Shown: piece after piece, positions 26,472-35,667 of the stretch
Numbering within the stretch: position 1 is the first letter of the stretch
Layout of the letters: the number at the start of each line of letters is the position of its first letter
Source: JBJFCE01 sp964437825
Lineage (GTDB): Bacteria; Bacillota; Clostridia; Lachnospirales; Lachnospiraceae
Assembly (NCBI GenBank): GCA_964437825.1
Contig: CAYTIH010000007.1
Coordinates: 7,729 to 71,728 of the forward strand
Direction: 5' to 3'
Length of the DNA stretch: 64,000 nucleotides
Position numbers and translations under genes: made by a program
Notes under the pieces: model-generated
Database searches by the model: none
What the model was told of the DNA's origin: nothing
Seen by the model: only the letters and a program-made list of their open reading frames with translations

Positions 26472-26858
26472 ATGGAAAAAGATATGGAAAAAGGGACCTA
26501 TGTATTACAAGACGACAATAAGATGGGAACGGTAAAAATTGCAGATGATGTGGTTGCAATGATTGCGAGCCTTGCAGCGGCCGAGGTGGACGGCGTTTCT
26601 TCCATGGTCGGAAATGTAACCAATGAATTAATGAGCAAGGTTGGCGTAAAGAATCTGACCAAGGGTGTGAGGGTGGACGTATTTGAGAAAGAAGTACGTT
26701 GTGATATCGCCGTAACTCTGGAATACGGCTATAATATTCCCACAACCTGTCAGAAGGTACAGGAAAAGGTAAAGGCTGCAATTGAAAACATGACAGGACT
26801 TGAGGTTACAGATGTTAATATCCGAATTGCCGGCGTGAATATGCAGAAGGGTAAATAA
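26472..26858 (+). CDS. Asp23/Gls24 family envelope stress protein
   Basis: This 128-residue protein belongs to the Asp23/Gls24 (DUF322) family of small membrane-associated proteins linked to envelope stress. Conserved blocks include GTVKIADDVVAMIASLAAAE, VEGVSS-like DGVSSMVGNV and the C-terminal VTDVNIRIAGVNM. GGGAGG lies eight bases before the ATG. A copy just upstream of nusB is the usual clostridial place for this gene (the yqhY position in Bacillus, where the family is tied to lipid synthesis). Confidence 0.92.
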   Translation: MEKDMEKGTYVLQDDNKMGTVKIADDVVAMIASLAAAEVDGVSSMVGNVTNELMSKVGVKNLTKGVRVDVFEKEVRCDIAVTLEYGYNIPTTCQKVQEKVKAAIENMTGLEVTDVNIRIAGVNMQKGK

Positions 26859-26874
26859 AAGAGCAGATGAGCAG

Positions 26875-26921
26875 AACTCATAAAAGAAGAGGCACGCACT
26901 GTTGCGTGTCTCTTATGAGTT
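26875..26921 (+). promoter_or_regulatory. Strong two-part hairpin between asp23 and nusB
   Basis: AACTCATA (26875-26882) pairs with TATGAGTT (26914-26921). Inside, AGAGGCACGCA (26888-26898) pairs with TGCGTGTCTCT (26903-26913) with one G-U pair, around a CTGT loop. A five-base bulge separates the helices on one side only. No T run follows, so it may act on stability or processing instead of termination. Confidence 0.75.
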
Positions 26922-26940
26922 AGACGAGGAATAACATAAT

Positions 26941-27339
26941 ATGAGCAGACGTGAGTTAAGAGAACAGATTTTCTTATTACTGTTTCGGGTTGAATTTAAC
27001 AGTATGGAGGAAATGCCGCAGCAGGTCAGGTATTTTTTTGAAACCTCCGAGAAAGAAGTGAAGCAGCAGGATGAAATATATATTTCCGGTAAGTACGGAA
27101 ATATTATCGCGCATCTTGATACGATCGATCAGCAGATCAATGAGAAGGCAAAGGGCTGGGATACCACCAGAATGGGGAAGGTGGATCTGACAGTGATCCG
27201 TCTTGCCGTTTATGAAATTTTATTTGACGAGGAAATTCCTACGGGAGTAGCCATCAATGAGGCTGTGGAGCTTGCAAAGAAATTCGGGCAGGAGGAATCT
27301 GCCGGGTTTGTAAACGGCGTTCTTGCCAAATTTGCGTAA
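26941..27339 (+). CDS. nusB: Transcription antitermination factor NusB
   Basis: NusB binds boxA RNA with S10 in rRNA antitermination. The 132-residue helical protein begins SRRELREQIFLLLFRVEF and ends with EIPTGVAINEAVELAKKFG and FVNGVLAKFA, the classic family signature. ATG follows GACGAGGAATAACAT. It starts the run nusB-xseA-xseB-ispA-dxs-tlyA-nadK-argR-recN found in most Clostridia and Bacilli. Confidence 0.96.
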   Translation: MSRRELREQIFLLLFRVEFNSMEEMPQQVRYFFETSEKEVKQQDEIYISGKYGNIIAHLDTIDQQINEKAKGWDTTRMGKVDLTVIRLAVYEILFDEEIPTGVAINEAVELAKKFGQEESAGFVNGVLAKFA

Positions 27340-27369
27340 TCCTTTGAAAACACGGCATGGAGGGTTGGC

Positions 27370-28584
27370 ATGAAGAATGTATATACCGTGGCACAGGTGA
27401 ACTCCTATATCAGAAATATGTTCACACAGGATTTCATGCTGAATGCGATTTATGTGAAAGGCGAGATCAGTAACTGCAAATATCATTCCTCAGGTCATAT
27501 TTATTTCACTTTAAAAGATGACAAAGGAACAATAGCATGTGTTATGTTTGCAGGAAACCGGTCGAATCTGAAATTCCGTTTAGAGGAAGGACAGCAGGTG
27601 ATCGTATTCGGCAATGTGGATGTTTATGAGAGGGACGGAAAGTATCAGTTATATGCAAAGGAAATCAAGCTGGATGGAGAGGGAGAACTCTATGTCCGCT
27701 TTGAGCAGCTGAAGCGTGAGCTGGAAGAAATGGGAATGTTTTCTGCGCAGTATAAGCAGAAGATCCCGAAATACATTCGCACGCTCGGGGTCGTAACGGC
27801 GCCCACAGGAGCGGCAGTGCGTGATATTATCAATATTACAACGAGACGAAATCCGTATGTTCAGATCATTCTATATCCTGCCATTGTGCAGGGGGATCAG
27901 GCAGCAGCCAGTATTGTGAACGGTATTCATGCCCTGGAGAAGCTCTCAGTGGATGTTATGATCGTGGGCCGCGGCGGCGGTTCTCTGGAGGATTTATGGG
28001 CCTTTAACGAGCGTGAGGTTGCGCAGGCCGTCTTTAACTGCTCCGTACCGGTCATTTCTGCCGTCGGGCATGAGACAGATACCACCATGATTGATTATGT
28101 GGCGGATTTGCGGGCCCCCACACCGTCCGCAGCGGCAGAACTTGCTGTGTTTGAAATAGATGCTTATTGGGAAAGGCTGAGGGATGCCCGGGATATGCTT
28201 GAACGCAGAATGACGACGATTCTGGAGCGCAAGAAAATGCAGTATGAACAGTATGAGCTTCGCATCCGCAAGTCCGGTCCCGCATACCGTATTACACAGC
28301 AGCGAACCGGACTGATGTCCTGTGAAGACCGGCTGAGCGCGGGCATGGCGCGAAAACTGGAGCAGTCCCGCCATCGCTTGGAACTGTATATAGAGAAATT
28401 CAAGGGGCTATCCCCCATCGAAAAATTAAATCACGGCTTTTCCTATGTGACGGATCAGAAACAGAATGCGATTACCGATGTTTCCATGATAGAGATCGGC
28501 GATCCGATCCGGATTCATGTAAAAAACGGAGAGCTGACTGCAGAAGTAACACAGATTATGAAAAAAGATGATATATGGGGCTGA
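27370..28584 (+). CDS. xseA: Exodeoxyribonuclease VII large subunit
   Basis: XseA is the catalytic subunit of exonuclease VII, which degrades single-stranded DNA from both ends. The N-terminal OB fold holds VKGEISNCKYHSSGHIYFTL. The catalytic domain has GVVTAPTGAAVRDI, IVGRGGGSLEDLWAFNE and SAVGHETDTTMIDYVADLRA, and the C-terminal part is helical. The 404-residue length is usual. GGAGGG lies a few bases before the ATG. xseB begins two bases after the stop. Confidence 0.97.
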   Translation: MKNVYTVAQVNSYIRNMFTQDFMLNAIYVKGEISNCKYHSSGHIYFTLKDDKGTIACVMFAGNRSNLKFRLEEGQQVIVFGNVDVYERDGKYQLYAKEIKLDGEGELYVRFEQLKRELEEMGMFSAQYKQKIPKYIRTLGVVTAPTGAAVRDIINITTRRNPYVQIILYPAIVQGDQAAASIVNGIHALEKLSVDVMIVGRGGGSLEDLWAFNEREVAQAVFNCSVPVISAVGHETDTTMIDYVADLRAPTPSAAAELAVFEIDAYWERLRDARDMLERRMTTILERKKMQYEQYELRIRKSGPAYRITQQRTGLMSCEDRLSAGMARKLEQSRHRLELYIEKFKGLSPIEKLNHGFSYVTDQKQNAITDVSMIEIGDPIRIHVKNGELTAEVTQIMKKDDIWG

Positions 28585-28586
28585 AT

Positions 28587-28847
28587 ATGAAAGAAGATCA
28601 GAAGCAATCAAAAAGTGAAAAGACGGATCAGATCGGGCAGGAAACGGGAAATGTAAGTTTAGAGGAAAACTTTGTAAAATTGAATGAATTGATTGCCAGG
28701 CTGGAGGAGCCTTCCGCCTCCCTGGAGGAATCCTTTCGTGCATATGAAGCCGGGATGAAACTTTTGAAGATCTGCAACGATCAGATCGACAGAGTAGAAA
28801 AAAAAGTACAGGTGCTGAATGCAGAGGGAGGACTGGATGAGTTTTAA
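28587..28847 (+). CDS. xseB: Exodeoxyribonuclease VII small subunit
   Basis: XseB is the short helical subunit that wraps the XseA stalk. From the ATG at 28587 it has 86 residues and contains LEENFVKLNELIARLEEPSA and LEESFRAYEAGMKLLKICND, the family core. An earlier ATG at 28575 within xseA is possible, but its site is poor. The end overlaps the start of ispA by 11 nt. Confidence 0.93.
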   Translation: MKEDQKQSKSEKTDQIGQETGNVSLEENFVKLNELIARLEEPSASLEESFRAYEAGMKLLKICNDQIDRVEKKVQVLNAEGGLDEF

Positions 28848-29736
28848 GGATGAAATGCAGCAAAAAGTGCAGAAGACGGAGCAAATCCTAAGAACCTACC
28901 TCCCGGAAGAAAAGGGATATCAAAAGACGGTTCTGGAGGCAATGAATTACAGTATGCTGGCAGGCGGCAAGCGCCTGCGCCCGATTCTCATGCAGGAGAC
29001 CTACAGGATGTTTGGCGGAACGGGAAAGGAGATTGAGCCTTTTGCGGCTGCGATCGAGATGATTCATACCTATTCCCTGATTCATGATGATCTGCCTGCG
29101 ATGGACAATGACAACTATCGCAGGGGCCGGGAAACAACCCATGTGGTTTACGGTGAAGCCATGGCGATTCTGGCAGGGGACGGACTTTTAACCCATGCGT
29201 TTGAAACCGCCGCAAGGGCTTTTTCCATGTGCAGCGCGGATATGACGACGCGGGTAGGAAGATCAATCGGTGTACTGGCGCAGAAAGCCGGCGTAAATGG
29301 CATGCTGGGCGGACAGTGCGTGGATGTGGAAGCGGAAAATCAGGGTCTGTCTGTGGATAGGGACAGGCTTTTATATATTCATGATAAGAAAACGGCGGCA
29401 ATGATACAGTCGTCCCTGATGATCGGGGCAATTCTGGCCGGAGCAGAGGAAGATCAGATTCAGAAGCTTGAAAACATCGGTTATCTGGTAGGACTTGCAT
29501 TCCAGATTCGCGATGATATTCTGGATGTGGAAGGAAATGAAGAACAGCTGGGTAAGCCCATCGGCTCCGATGAAAAAAATAAGAAGGCTACTTACGTATC
29601 CTTAGTGGGTATGGAGCAGGCGAAGGCGGATGTGGAGCGTTTTTCCAAAGAGGCAGTGCAGCAGGCTGAAAACTTATCGGTATGCAATCGGTTTCTGGTT
29701 CAGATGATAAAGGAACTGGTATTCCGTACATACTAG
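28837..29736 (+). CDS. ispA: Polyprenyl (farnesyl/geranyl-type) diphosphate synthase
   Basis: The enzyme condenses IPP with allylic diphosphates to make farnesyl diphosphate, possibly geranylgeranyl. Both aspartate-rich motifs are present: LIHDDLPAMDNDNYRRG (DDxxxxD form) and FQIRDDILDVEG. MLAGGKRLRPIL supplies the IPP-binding residues. The ATG at 28837 gives 299 residues and follows GGGAGGACTGG. It lies next to dxs, so upstream and downstream isoprenoid steps are co-expressed. Confidence 0.95.
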   Translation: MSFKDEMQQKVQKTEQILRTYLPEEKGYQKTVLEAMNYSMLAGGKRLRPILMQETYRMFGGTGKEIEPFAAAIEMIHTYSLIHDDLPAMDNDNYRRGRETTHVVYGEAMAILAGDGLLTHAFETAARAFSMCSADMTTRVGRSIGVLAQKAGVNGMLGGQCVDVEAENQGLSVDRDRLLYIHDKKTAAMIQSSLMIGAILAGAEEDQIQKLENIGYLVGLAFQIRDDILDVEGNEEQLGKPIGSDEKNKKATYVSLVGMEQAKADVERFSKEAVQQAENLSVCNRFLVQMIKELVFRTY

Positions 29737-29752
29737 GAAAGGTATTGTGCGT

Positions 29753-31627
29753 ATGTATTTAGAGCAAATCAGGCAGGCAAATGATATCAAAAAAATTGAT
29801 AAGGAAAATTTGGACGAGCTGGCAGAAGAAATCAGAGATTTTTTAATAAAAAAAATCAGCGTGACAGGGGGGCACCTCGGCTCCAATCTGGGCGTGGTGG
29901 AGCTGACCATGGCACTCCATTTATCCTTGAATCTCCCGGATGATAAAATTATCTGGGATGTGGGGCACCAGTCTTATACGCATAAGCTTTTGACCGGACG
30001 GCGTGAAGGCTTTGAAACGCTCAGAAAATATGGCGGTATGAGCGGTTTTCCAAAGAGAAAGGAAAGCGAATGCGACTGCTTTGATACCGGACACAGTTCG
30101 ACCTCCATTTCTGCGGGACTTGGTCTTGTAAAGGCGAGGGATTTAAAAAATGAGAAACGCACGATTATATCAGTGATCGGGGACGGCTCCCTGACCGGCG
30201 GTATGGCTTATGAAGCCCTGAATAATGCGGCAAAGCTGGAAACGAATTTTATTATTATTCTGAATGATAATAATATGTCCATTTCAGAAAATGTGGGAGG
30301 CGTTTCCAAATATCTGAATTCGATCCGTACGGCACCTTCCTACTTGAATCTGAAGGAAGATGTATACAAAAAGCTGCTTGCCGGCGGTAAGCATGGAGAG
30401 GCAACGGTTGCGGCGATCAGAAAGGCAAAGAGCAGTATAAAGCATCTGGTTGTACCCGGAATGTTTTTTGAGGATATGGGGCTTACTTATTTGGGGCCCG
30501 TGGACGGACACGACATTCAGGGAATGGTGAATGCCATAAAGGAAGCCAAGCGGTTTAAAAAAGCCGTTATGATACATGTGGTGACCGAAAAAGGCAAGGG
30601 GTATCTTCCGGCGGAGCGTCACCCTGCGAGATTTCACGGCGCGGAGCCGTTTTTCGTCGAAACGGGGCTTCCCAGAAACCCCAGAAGCAAGGCAAATTAT
30701 ACGGATATTTTTTCGACCGTGATGTGCAAGCTTGGTGAAAGGAATCCCCGGGTGGTGGCAATTACAGCTGCGATGCCGGACGGAACAGGCTTAAAACTGT
30801 TTCACAATATGTTTCCGGAACGTTTCTTTGATGTGGGAATTGCGGAGGAGCATGCAGTCACCTTTGCGGCAGGTCTGGCAGCGGCGGGCTTGAAGCCTGT
30901 TTTTGCAGTGTACTCTTCCTTTTTACAGAGGGCGTATGACCAGATCCTGCATGATGTCTGTATCCAGAACCTGCCGGTGGTCTTTGCAATAGACCGAGCG
31001 GGACTGGTAGGCAGTGACGGAGAGACGCATCAGGGAATTTTTGACCTGTCCTATCTGTCCTCCATACCGAATATGCATATTATGGCGCCGAAGAATAAAT
31101 GGGAACTGTCCGATATGCTGAAATTTGCGGTGCAGTTCGACGGTCCGGTTGCAATCCGCTATCCGCGCGGTGAGGCTTATGACGGCCTGAGCGAGTTTCG
31201 CGCGCCGATTGTACTGGGGAAATCCGAGCCCTTGTATGAGGAGCAGGGGATTGCTCTGGTTGCCGTAGGCAGCATGGTCAAAACCGCCGAGGAAGTGCGG
31301 GGACGGCTCAAGGAGGCAGGGAAAGACTGCTCTCTGATAAATGCGCGTTTTGTAAAACCGCTGGATGAAGAAATGATCAGGCGTCTGGCCCAAACACATT
31401 CGGTCATAGTAGCAATGGAAGAGAATGTGGCAAGCGGAGGGTTCGGAGAGAGGGTACGCGATGCCCTTTCCGGCGAAGCAGAGGTCGCATCGGGTAAAAC
31501 GAAGGTGCTGACTGTGACCATTCCCGATGAATATGTGGAGCACGGCAATGTGGAGGTCTTAAAACGGGAAATCGGTCTTGATGCGGACGGTATTATGAAG
31601 AAAATTATGGCATGTATAGAAGGATAG
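29753..31627 (+). CDS. dxs: 1-deoxy-D-xylulose-5-phosphate synthase
   Basis: Dxs condenses pyruvate and glyceraldehyde 3-phosphate in the first step of the MEP isoprenoid pathway and needs thiamine diphosphate. The TPP/Mg site is ISVIGDGSLTGGMAYEALNN. GHLGSNLGVVELTMALH, DVGHQSYTHKLLTGR and the pyrimidine-domain FDVGIAEEHAVTFAAGLA are diagnostic. The ATG at 29753, ten bases after AGGAAAGG, gives 624 residues. GTG at 29747 is an alternative. It follows ispA by 16 bp. Confidence 0.97.
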   Translation: MYLEQIRQANDIKKIDKENLDELAEEIRDFLIKKISVTGGHLGSNLGVVELTMALHLSLNLPDDKIIWDVGHQSYTHKLLTGRREGFETLRKYGGMSGFPKRKESECDCFDTGHSSTSISAGLGLVKARDLKNEKRTIISVIGDGSLTGGMAYEALNNAAKLETNFIIILNDNNMSISENVGGVSKYLNSIRTAPSYLNLKEDVYKKLLAGGKHGEATVAAIRKAKSSIKHLVVPGMFFEDMGLTYLGPVDGHDIQGMVNAIKEAKRFKKAVMIHVVTEKGKGYLPAERHPARFHGAEPFFVETGLPRNPRSKANYTDIFSTVMCKLGERNPRVVAITAAMPDGTGLKLFHNMFPERFFDVGIAEEHAVTFAAGLAAAGLKPVFAVYSSFLQRAYDQILHDVCIQNLPVVFAIDRAGLVGSDGETHQGIFDLSYLSSIPNMHIMAPKNKWELSDMLKFAVQFDGPVAIRYPRGEAYDGLSEFRAPIVLGKSEPLYEEQGIALVAVGSMVKTAEEVRGRLKEAGKDCSLINARFVKPLDEEMIRRLAQTHSVIVAMEENVASGGFGERVRDALSGEAEVASGKTKVLTVTIPDEYVEHGNVEVLKREIGLDADGIMKKIMACIEG

Positions 31628-31655
31628 GAACCGAAGTTCTGAAAGAGAAAACAGA

Positions 31656-32471
31656 ATGAAAGAAAGACTGGATGTATTACTGGTATCACGGGGACTTGCC
31701 GAGTCCAGAGAAAAGGCAAAAGTGACAATTATGGCGGGGGACGTCTTTGTCAACGGACAAAGAGAGGATAAGCCGGGAACCGCATTTGATCCGGAGAAAT
31801 CTCAAATAGAAGTGCGCGGGGCTGCGCTAAAGTATGTCAGCCGGGGCGGGCTTAAGCTGGAAAAGGCAATGAGCTGCTTTCCGATTGACTTAAAGGATAG
31901 GGTTTGCTTGGATATCGGAGCTTCCACAGGGGGATTTACCGATTGTATGCTGCAAAACGGAGCTGCCAGAGTATATTCTGTGGATGTCGGGCATGGGCAG
32001 TTAGCCTGGAAGCTTCGCAGTGATGAGCGTGTGATTTGTATGGAAAAGACCAATTTTCGGTATGTAACGAAACAGCAGATTCCGGAGGAACCGGATTTTG
32101 CATCCTGTGACGTTTCTTTTATATCGTTAACCAAAATCCTTGAGCCTGCCATTTCGCTTTTAAAAAGAGATGCCTGCATGGTATGTCTGATCAAACCTCA
32201 GTTTGAGGCGGGCAGGGAGAAGGTAGGCAAAAAGGGCGTCGTCAGGGAACCGGAGGTTCATGAAGAAGTGTTGGAAAAGATTCTGCCGTATGCGCAGAAT
32301 ATCGGATTTACTATAGAGGGACTTGATTTTTCACCGATTAAGGGTCCGGAGGGCAATATCGAATATCTTGCCTTTCTAAGGAAGCAGGAGAAGCCGGCAG
32401 TTCTGGAGCCGGAACAAATGACGGCTCAGATCAAATCAATTGTTAAGAAAGCACACGAGACACTGGGATGA
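31656..32471 (+). CDS. tlyA: TlyA family rRNA 2'-O-methyltransferase
   Basis: This 271-residue protein combines an N-terminal S4 RNA-binding domain (about 1-60, RLDVLLVSRGLAESREKAK) with an FtsJ-like methyltransferase domain. The SAM site is CLDIGASTGGFTDCML, followed by VYSVDVGHGQLAWKLR and the LIKPQFEAGREKVGKKG block. Mycobacterial TlyA methylates 16S and 23S rRNA; in Firmicutes the target is less clear. It sits in its usual place between dxs and nadK, and its end overlaps nadK by 4 nt. Confidence 0.93.
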   Translation: MKERLDVLLVSRGLAESREKAKVTIMAGDVFVNGQREDKPGTAFDPEKSQIEVRGAALKYVSRGGLKLEKAMSCFPIDLKDRVCLDIGASTGGFTDCMLQNGAARVYSVDVGHGQLAWKLRSDERVICMEKTNFRYVTKQQIPEEPDFASCDVSFISLTKILEPAISLLKRDACMVCLIKPQFEAGREKVGKKGVVREPEVHEEVLEKILPYAQNIGFTIEGLDFSPIKGPEGNIEYLAFLRKQEKPAVLEPEQMTAQIKSIVKKAHETLG

Positions 32472-33319
32472 AACATTTTTATATCATTACCAATCAAATG
32501 AAAGATCCGGGATTTGAGACAACGGAGTGGATACGTTCCTATTTGAAGGAGCATGGTGGCAGCTGTGAGGTGCATGTGCAGGAGGACTGCCACGGATTTT
32601 GCTATACTGACAGCAGAGCGGTTCCAAAGGATACGGACTGTATTCTGGTGCTTGGCGGGGACGGAACGCTTCTGGAGGCGGCCAGGGATACCTCTCAGCT
32701 TGGAATTCCGCTGATCGGCGTCAATCTGGGAACGCTCGGATATCTGGCGGAGGTGGAAAAAAGCAATCTGCCTGAGGCGCTTGACCGTTTATATGACGGG
32801 GATTATCAGGTTGACAAACGGATGATGCTGGAAGGGCATGTGATGTCGGATACCGGAACGGACAGCGTCAAATATGCACTCAATGATGTGGTTATTTCCA
32901 GAAACGGCCCTCTGCAGGTGATCCATTTTCACATATTTGTGAACGGGCACTTTTTGCGGGGATACAGCGCGGACGGAATCATTGTTTCCACACCGACAGG
33001 CTCCACCGGATACAATTTGTCTGCGGGAGGTCCCATTGTGGAGCCGGAAGCGAATCTGATGGTTATCACACCGATTTGTCCTCATACGCTGAATACGCGG
33101 AGTATCGTTTTGTCTCCCGAGGACCGGATTGAAATAGAAATTGAGCAGAGCAAAAACGGGCAGCATCAGGAGGTGGAGGCGAATTTTGACGGCTCCCACA
33201 GCATTCCTCTAAAGGAGGGAAGCCGCATTCGGATAAGCAAGTCACAGAGAACGACCTCCATTATCAGATTGAGTGATGTCAACTTTTTGGAGGTACTGCA
33301 TAGAAAGATGGGAGAGTAA
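32468..33319 (+). CDS. nadK: NAD kinase
   Basis: NadK phosphorylates NAD to NADP. The diagnostic GGDGTLLEAARD motif is near residue 61, followed by GVNLGTLGYLAEVE, the LNDVVISRN segment and the glycine-rich SADGIIVSTPTGSTGYNLSAGG. The 283-residue length is normal. The ATG overlaps the tlyA stop as ATGA, so it is translationally coupled. argR starts 13 bp downstream. Confidence 0.97.
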   Translation: MKHFYIITNQMKDPGFETTEWIRSYLKEHGGSCEVHVQEDCHGFCYTDSRAVPKDTDCILVLGGDGTLLEAARDTSQLGIPLIGVNLGTLGYLAEVEKSNLPEALDRLYDGDYQVDKRMMLEGHVMSDTGTDSVKYALNDVVISRNGPLQVIHFHIFVNGHFLRGYSADGIIVSTPTGSTGYNLSAGGPIVEPEANLMVITPICPHTLNTRSIVLSPEDRIEIEIEQSKNGQHQEVEANFDGSHSIPLKEGSRIRISKSQRTTSIIRLSDVNFLEVLHRKMGE

Positions 33320-33332
33320 GCGCAGGTAGACT

Positions 33333-33788
33333 ATGACAAAGCAGAAACGACAGGAAACAATCATTGAACTGGTGGAAAAAGAGGAGATCGAAACGCAGGA
33401 GGAGCTGGCGGAAGCGTTAAGGAAAGCGGGGTTTCCCGTGACTCAGGCAACGGTTTCCAGGGATATCAGAGAGCTAAAGCTGTCCAAAATTTCAACCGGC
33501 AGGGGGACGCAGAAATATGTGGTACTGAAGGATCATGAGAGTCATCTGAGCGATAAGTATATCAGGGTTTTGCGGGAAGGCTTCATTTCCATGGATAATG
33601 CCCAGAATATTCTGGTGGTCAAAACGGTATCGGGGATGGCAATGGCGGTAGCGGCGGCTTTGGATGCTATGAAGTTTAGCGAGATTGTGGGGAGCATTGC
33701 AGGGGATGATACGATCATGGTTGCCGTTAGAAGCGTCGAGGATACTTATGCGGTGATGGACAAGATCAGGGGCTTTTGCTATGAGTAG
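33333..33788 (+). CDS. argR: Arginine repressor ArgR
   Basis: ArgR is the arginine-responsive hexameric repressor/activator of arginine genes. The N-terminal winged-helix domain (about 1-70) includes EIETQEELAEALRKAGF and VTQATVSRDIRELKLSK. The C-terminal oligomerisation and arginine-binding domain has NILVVKTVSGMAMAVAAALD and IVGSIAGDDTIMVAVRS. The 151-residue length is standard. It keeps the conserved nadK-argR-recN order. Confidence 0.96.
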   Translation: MTKQKRQETIIELVEKEEIETQEELAEALRKAGFPVTQATVSRDIRELKLSKISTGRGTQKYVVLKDHESHLSDKYIRVLREGFISMDNAQNILVVKTVSGMAMAVAAALDAMKFSEIVGSIAGDDTIMVAVRSVEDTYAVMDKIRGFCYE

Positions 33789-33858
33789 CAGGCTGGCTTG
33801 ATCGCTGCAGGCTGCGGATCAGAACTTATGCCTGGAGAGAAGCATAAGGAGAGAGACA

Positions 33859-35547
33859 ATGTTAGTGAGTTTACATGTAAAAAATTTGGCGTTAATAGAT
33901 GAAGTGTCGGTAGAATTCGGACCGGGGCTCAACATCCTGACGGGAGAAACCGGCGCAGGAAAATCCATTCTCATAGGTTCGATCAATCTGGCGCTGGGTG
34001 CAAAGGCGGATAAGGATGTTATCAGAAGCGGTGCGGATCAGGCGCTGATTGAACTGGTATTTCAGCTGGAAAATGAAGCGCAGATACGGAAAATGAGAGA
34101 GTTAGAGCTTCCGGTTGAGGAAGACAATCTGGTTATTTTGCAAAGAAGAATCTCGCCCCAGAGAGCAGTGTGTAAGGTGGGCGGAGAGACAGTCAGCGCA
34201 AAGCAGTTAAAAGAATTATCCGAAATGCTCATTCATATTCACGGCCAGAGGGATAATCAGTACCTGTTAAAGCCTGAAAACCAGATGGCATTTCTGGATT
34301 CTTATGCGGGAGAACCTATGAAGCTGCTGCTTGAGCAGCTGACAGAGGGATATGAAAGATATCGTCAGGCCGGGAAAGCGCTGGAGGAGCTGCAGAAGGA
34401 AGAATCAGCCGGCAGAAGGGAGCTGTCCTTTGCGCAGTATGAAGTGGATGAGATAGAAAAAGCGGACATGAAACCCGGCGAGGATGAAAAGCTGGAGAAG
34501 CGTTATCATTTGATGCTGAGCAGCCGCAGAATCATGGAAAGTGCCAGAAAAGCATATGATATGACCGGATATCAGGAGATTCAGGCGGCAGGAAGTCTCA
34601 TCGGCGAGGCGCTTCATGAGCTGAGGAATGTGGCAGCACTGGATGAGAATGCAGGGAATCTCTGTGATCAGATTATGAATATTGATGCACTCTTAAACGA
34701 TTTTAACAGGGATTTGTCCGATTATATGTCCGATCTGGAATTCGACGAAAGCGAATACAGACAGACGGAGGAACGTCTGAATGAATTAAACAGATTAAAA
34801 TCCAAATACGGAAATACTTATGAAGAGATCCGGGCATATCTGCAAAAACAGCAGGATTATCTGATGAAAATGAGTGATTTTGATGCTTATAAGAAGCAGG
34901 CAGAGCTTGCCTATCAAAAGGCGGAGCAGGAATTCTGGAAATTATGCGATGAAGCCTCTATGCTCAGAAAAGAGGCGGCGCAGAAGCTTGGAAAGGAATT
35001 GGAGCAGACATTGCTCGATTTGAATTTTCTGGATGTCGGAATACGAATTGAGGTACATCCGCAGGAGCATTTCAGTGCAGCCGGGCAGGATCAGGTCGTA
35101 TTTATGATTTCCATGAATCCGGGAGAGCCGCTCAGACCGCTTACAAATGTAGCAAGCGGAGGCGAACTGTCCAGAATCATGTTGGCATGCAGGACGATTT
35201 TGGCAGATCAGGACCAAATAGGCGCCATGATTTTTGATGAAATCGATGCGGGAATCAGCGGACGAACGGCGTGGAAGGTGTCGGAGAAGCTGGGCGTGCT
35301 GAGCAGGAAATACCAGGTGATCTGTATTACGCATCTTCCTCAGATCGCGGCAATGGCGGACACGCATTTTGTAATAGAAAAAACAGCCGACGACGGGCGT
35401 ACAACGACTTCGATCAGAACCATAACGGACGAGGCTTTGATCAGAGAACTCTCCAGAATGCTGGGCGGGGATACGATTACGGATACAGTCATGCAAAATG
35501 CGCTTGAAATGCGTCAAATGGCAATAATTTCCAAGCAAAATTGTTAA
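33859..35547 (+). CDS. recN: DNA repair protein RecN
   Basis: RecN is an SMC-like ATPase that acts early at DNA double-strand breaks. The Walker A is LTGETGAGKSILIGSI near residue 30. Coiled-coil arms occupy about residues 155-360. The signature NVASGGELSRIMLA and Walker B GAMIFDEIDAGISG lie near 430 and 460, and HLPQIAAMADTHF is also conserved. The length of 562 is usual. I see no LexA box in the 70 bp before it, so it is probably transcribed with argR. Confidence 0.97.
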   Translation: MLVSLHVKNLALIDEVSVEFGPGLNILTGETGAGKSILIGSINLALGAKADKDVIRSGADQALIELVFQLENEAQIRKMRELELPVEEDNLVILQRRISPQRAVCKVGGETVSAKQLKELSEMLIHIHGQRDNQYLLKPENQMAFLDSYAGEPMKLLLEQLTEGYERYRQAGKALEELQKEESAGRRELSFAQYEVDEIEKADMKPGEDEKLEKRYHLMLSSRRIMESARKAYDMTGYQEIQAAGSLIGEALHELRNVAALDENAGNLCDQIMNIDALLNDFNRDLSDYMSDLEFDESEYRQTEERLNELNRLKSKYGNTYEEIRAYLQKQQDYLMKMSDFDAYKKQAELAYQKAEQEFWKLCDEASMLRKEAAQKLGKELEQTLLDLNFLDVGIRIEVHPQEHFSAAGQDQVVFMISMNPGEPLRPLTNVASGGELSRIMLACRTILADQDQIGAMIFDEIDAGISGRTAWKVSEKLGVLSRKYQVICITHLPQIAAMADTHFVIEKTADDGRTTTSIRTITDEALIRELSRMLGGDTITDTVMQNALEMRQMAIISKQNC

Positions 35548-35603
35548 AAACCGGAAAATCTGGAAACAGTATTACAATTAAAAAATTCAGAATGAAATAT
35601 ACT

Positions 35604-35633
35604 AAGAGAGATCGAAAACGGTCTCTCTTTTTT
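35604..35633 (+). terminator. Terminator after recN
   Basis: AAGAGAGA (35604-35611) pairs with TCTCTCTT (35622-35629), followed by a T run to 35633. Confidence 0.85.
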
Positions 35634-35667
35634 GGTGTATAGGAATGTTTACGAAGGGGGAAATGAT

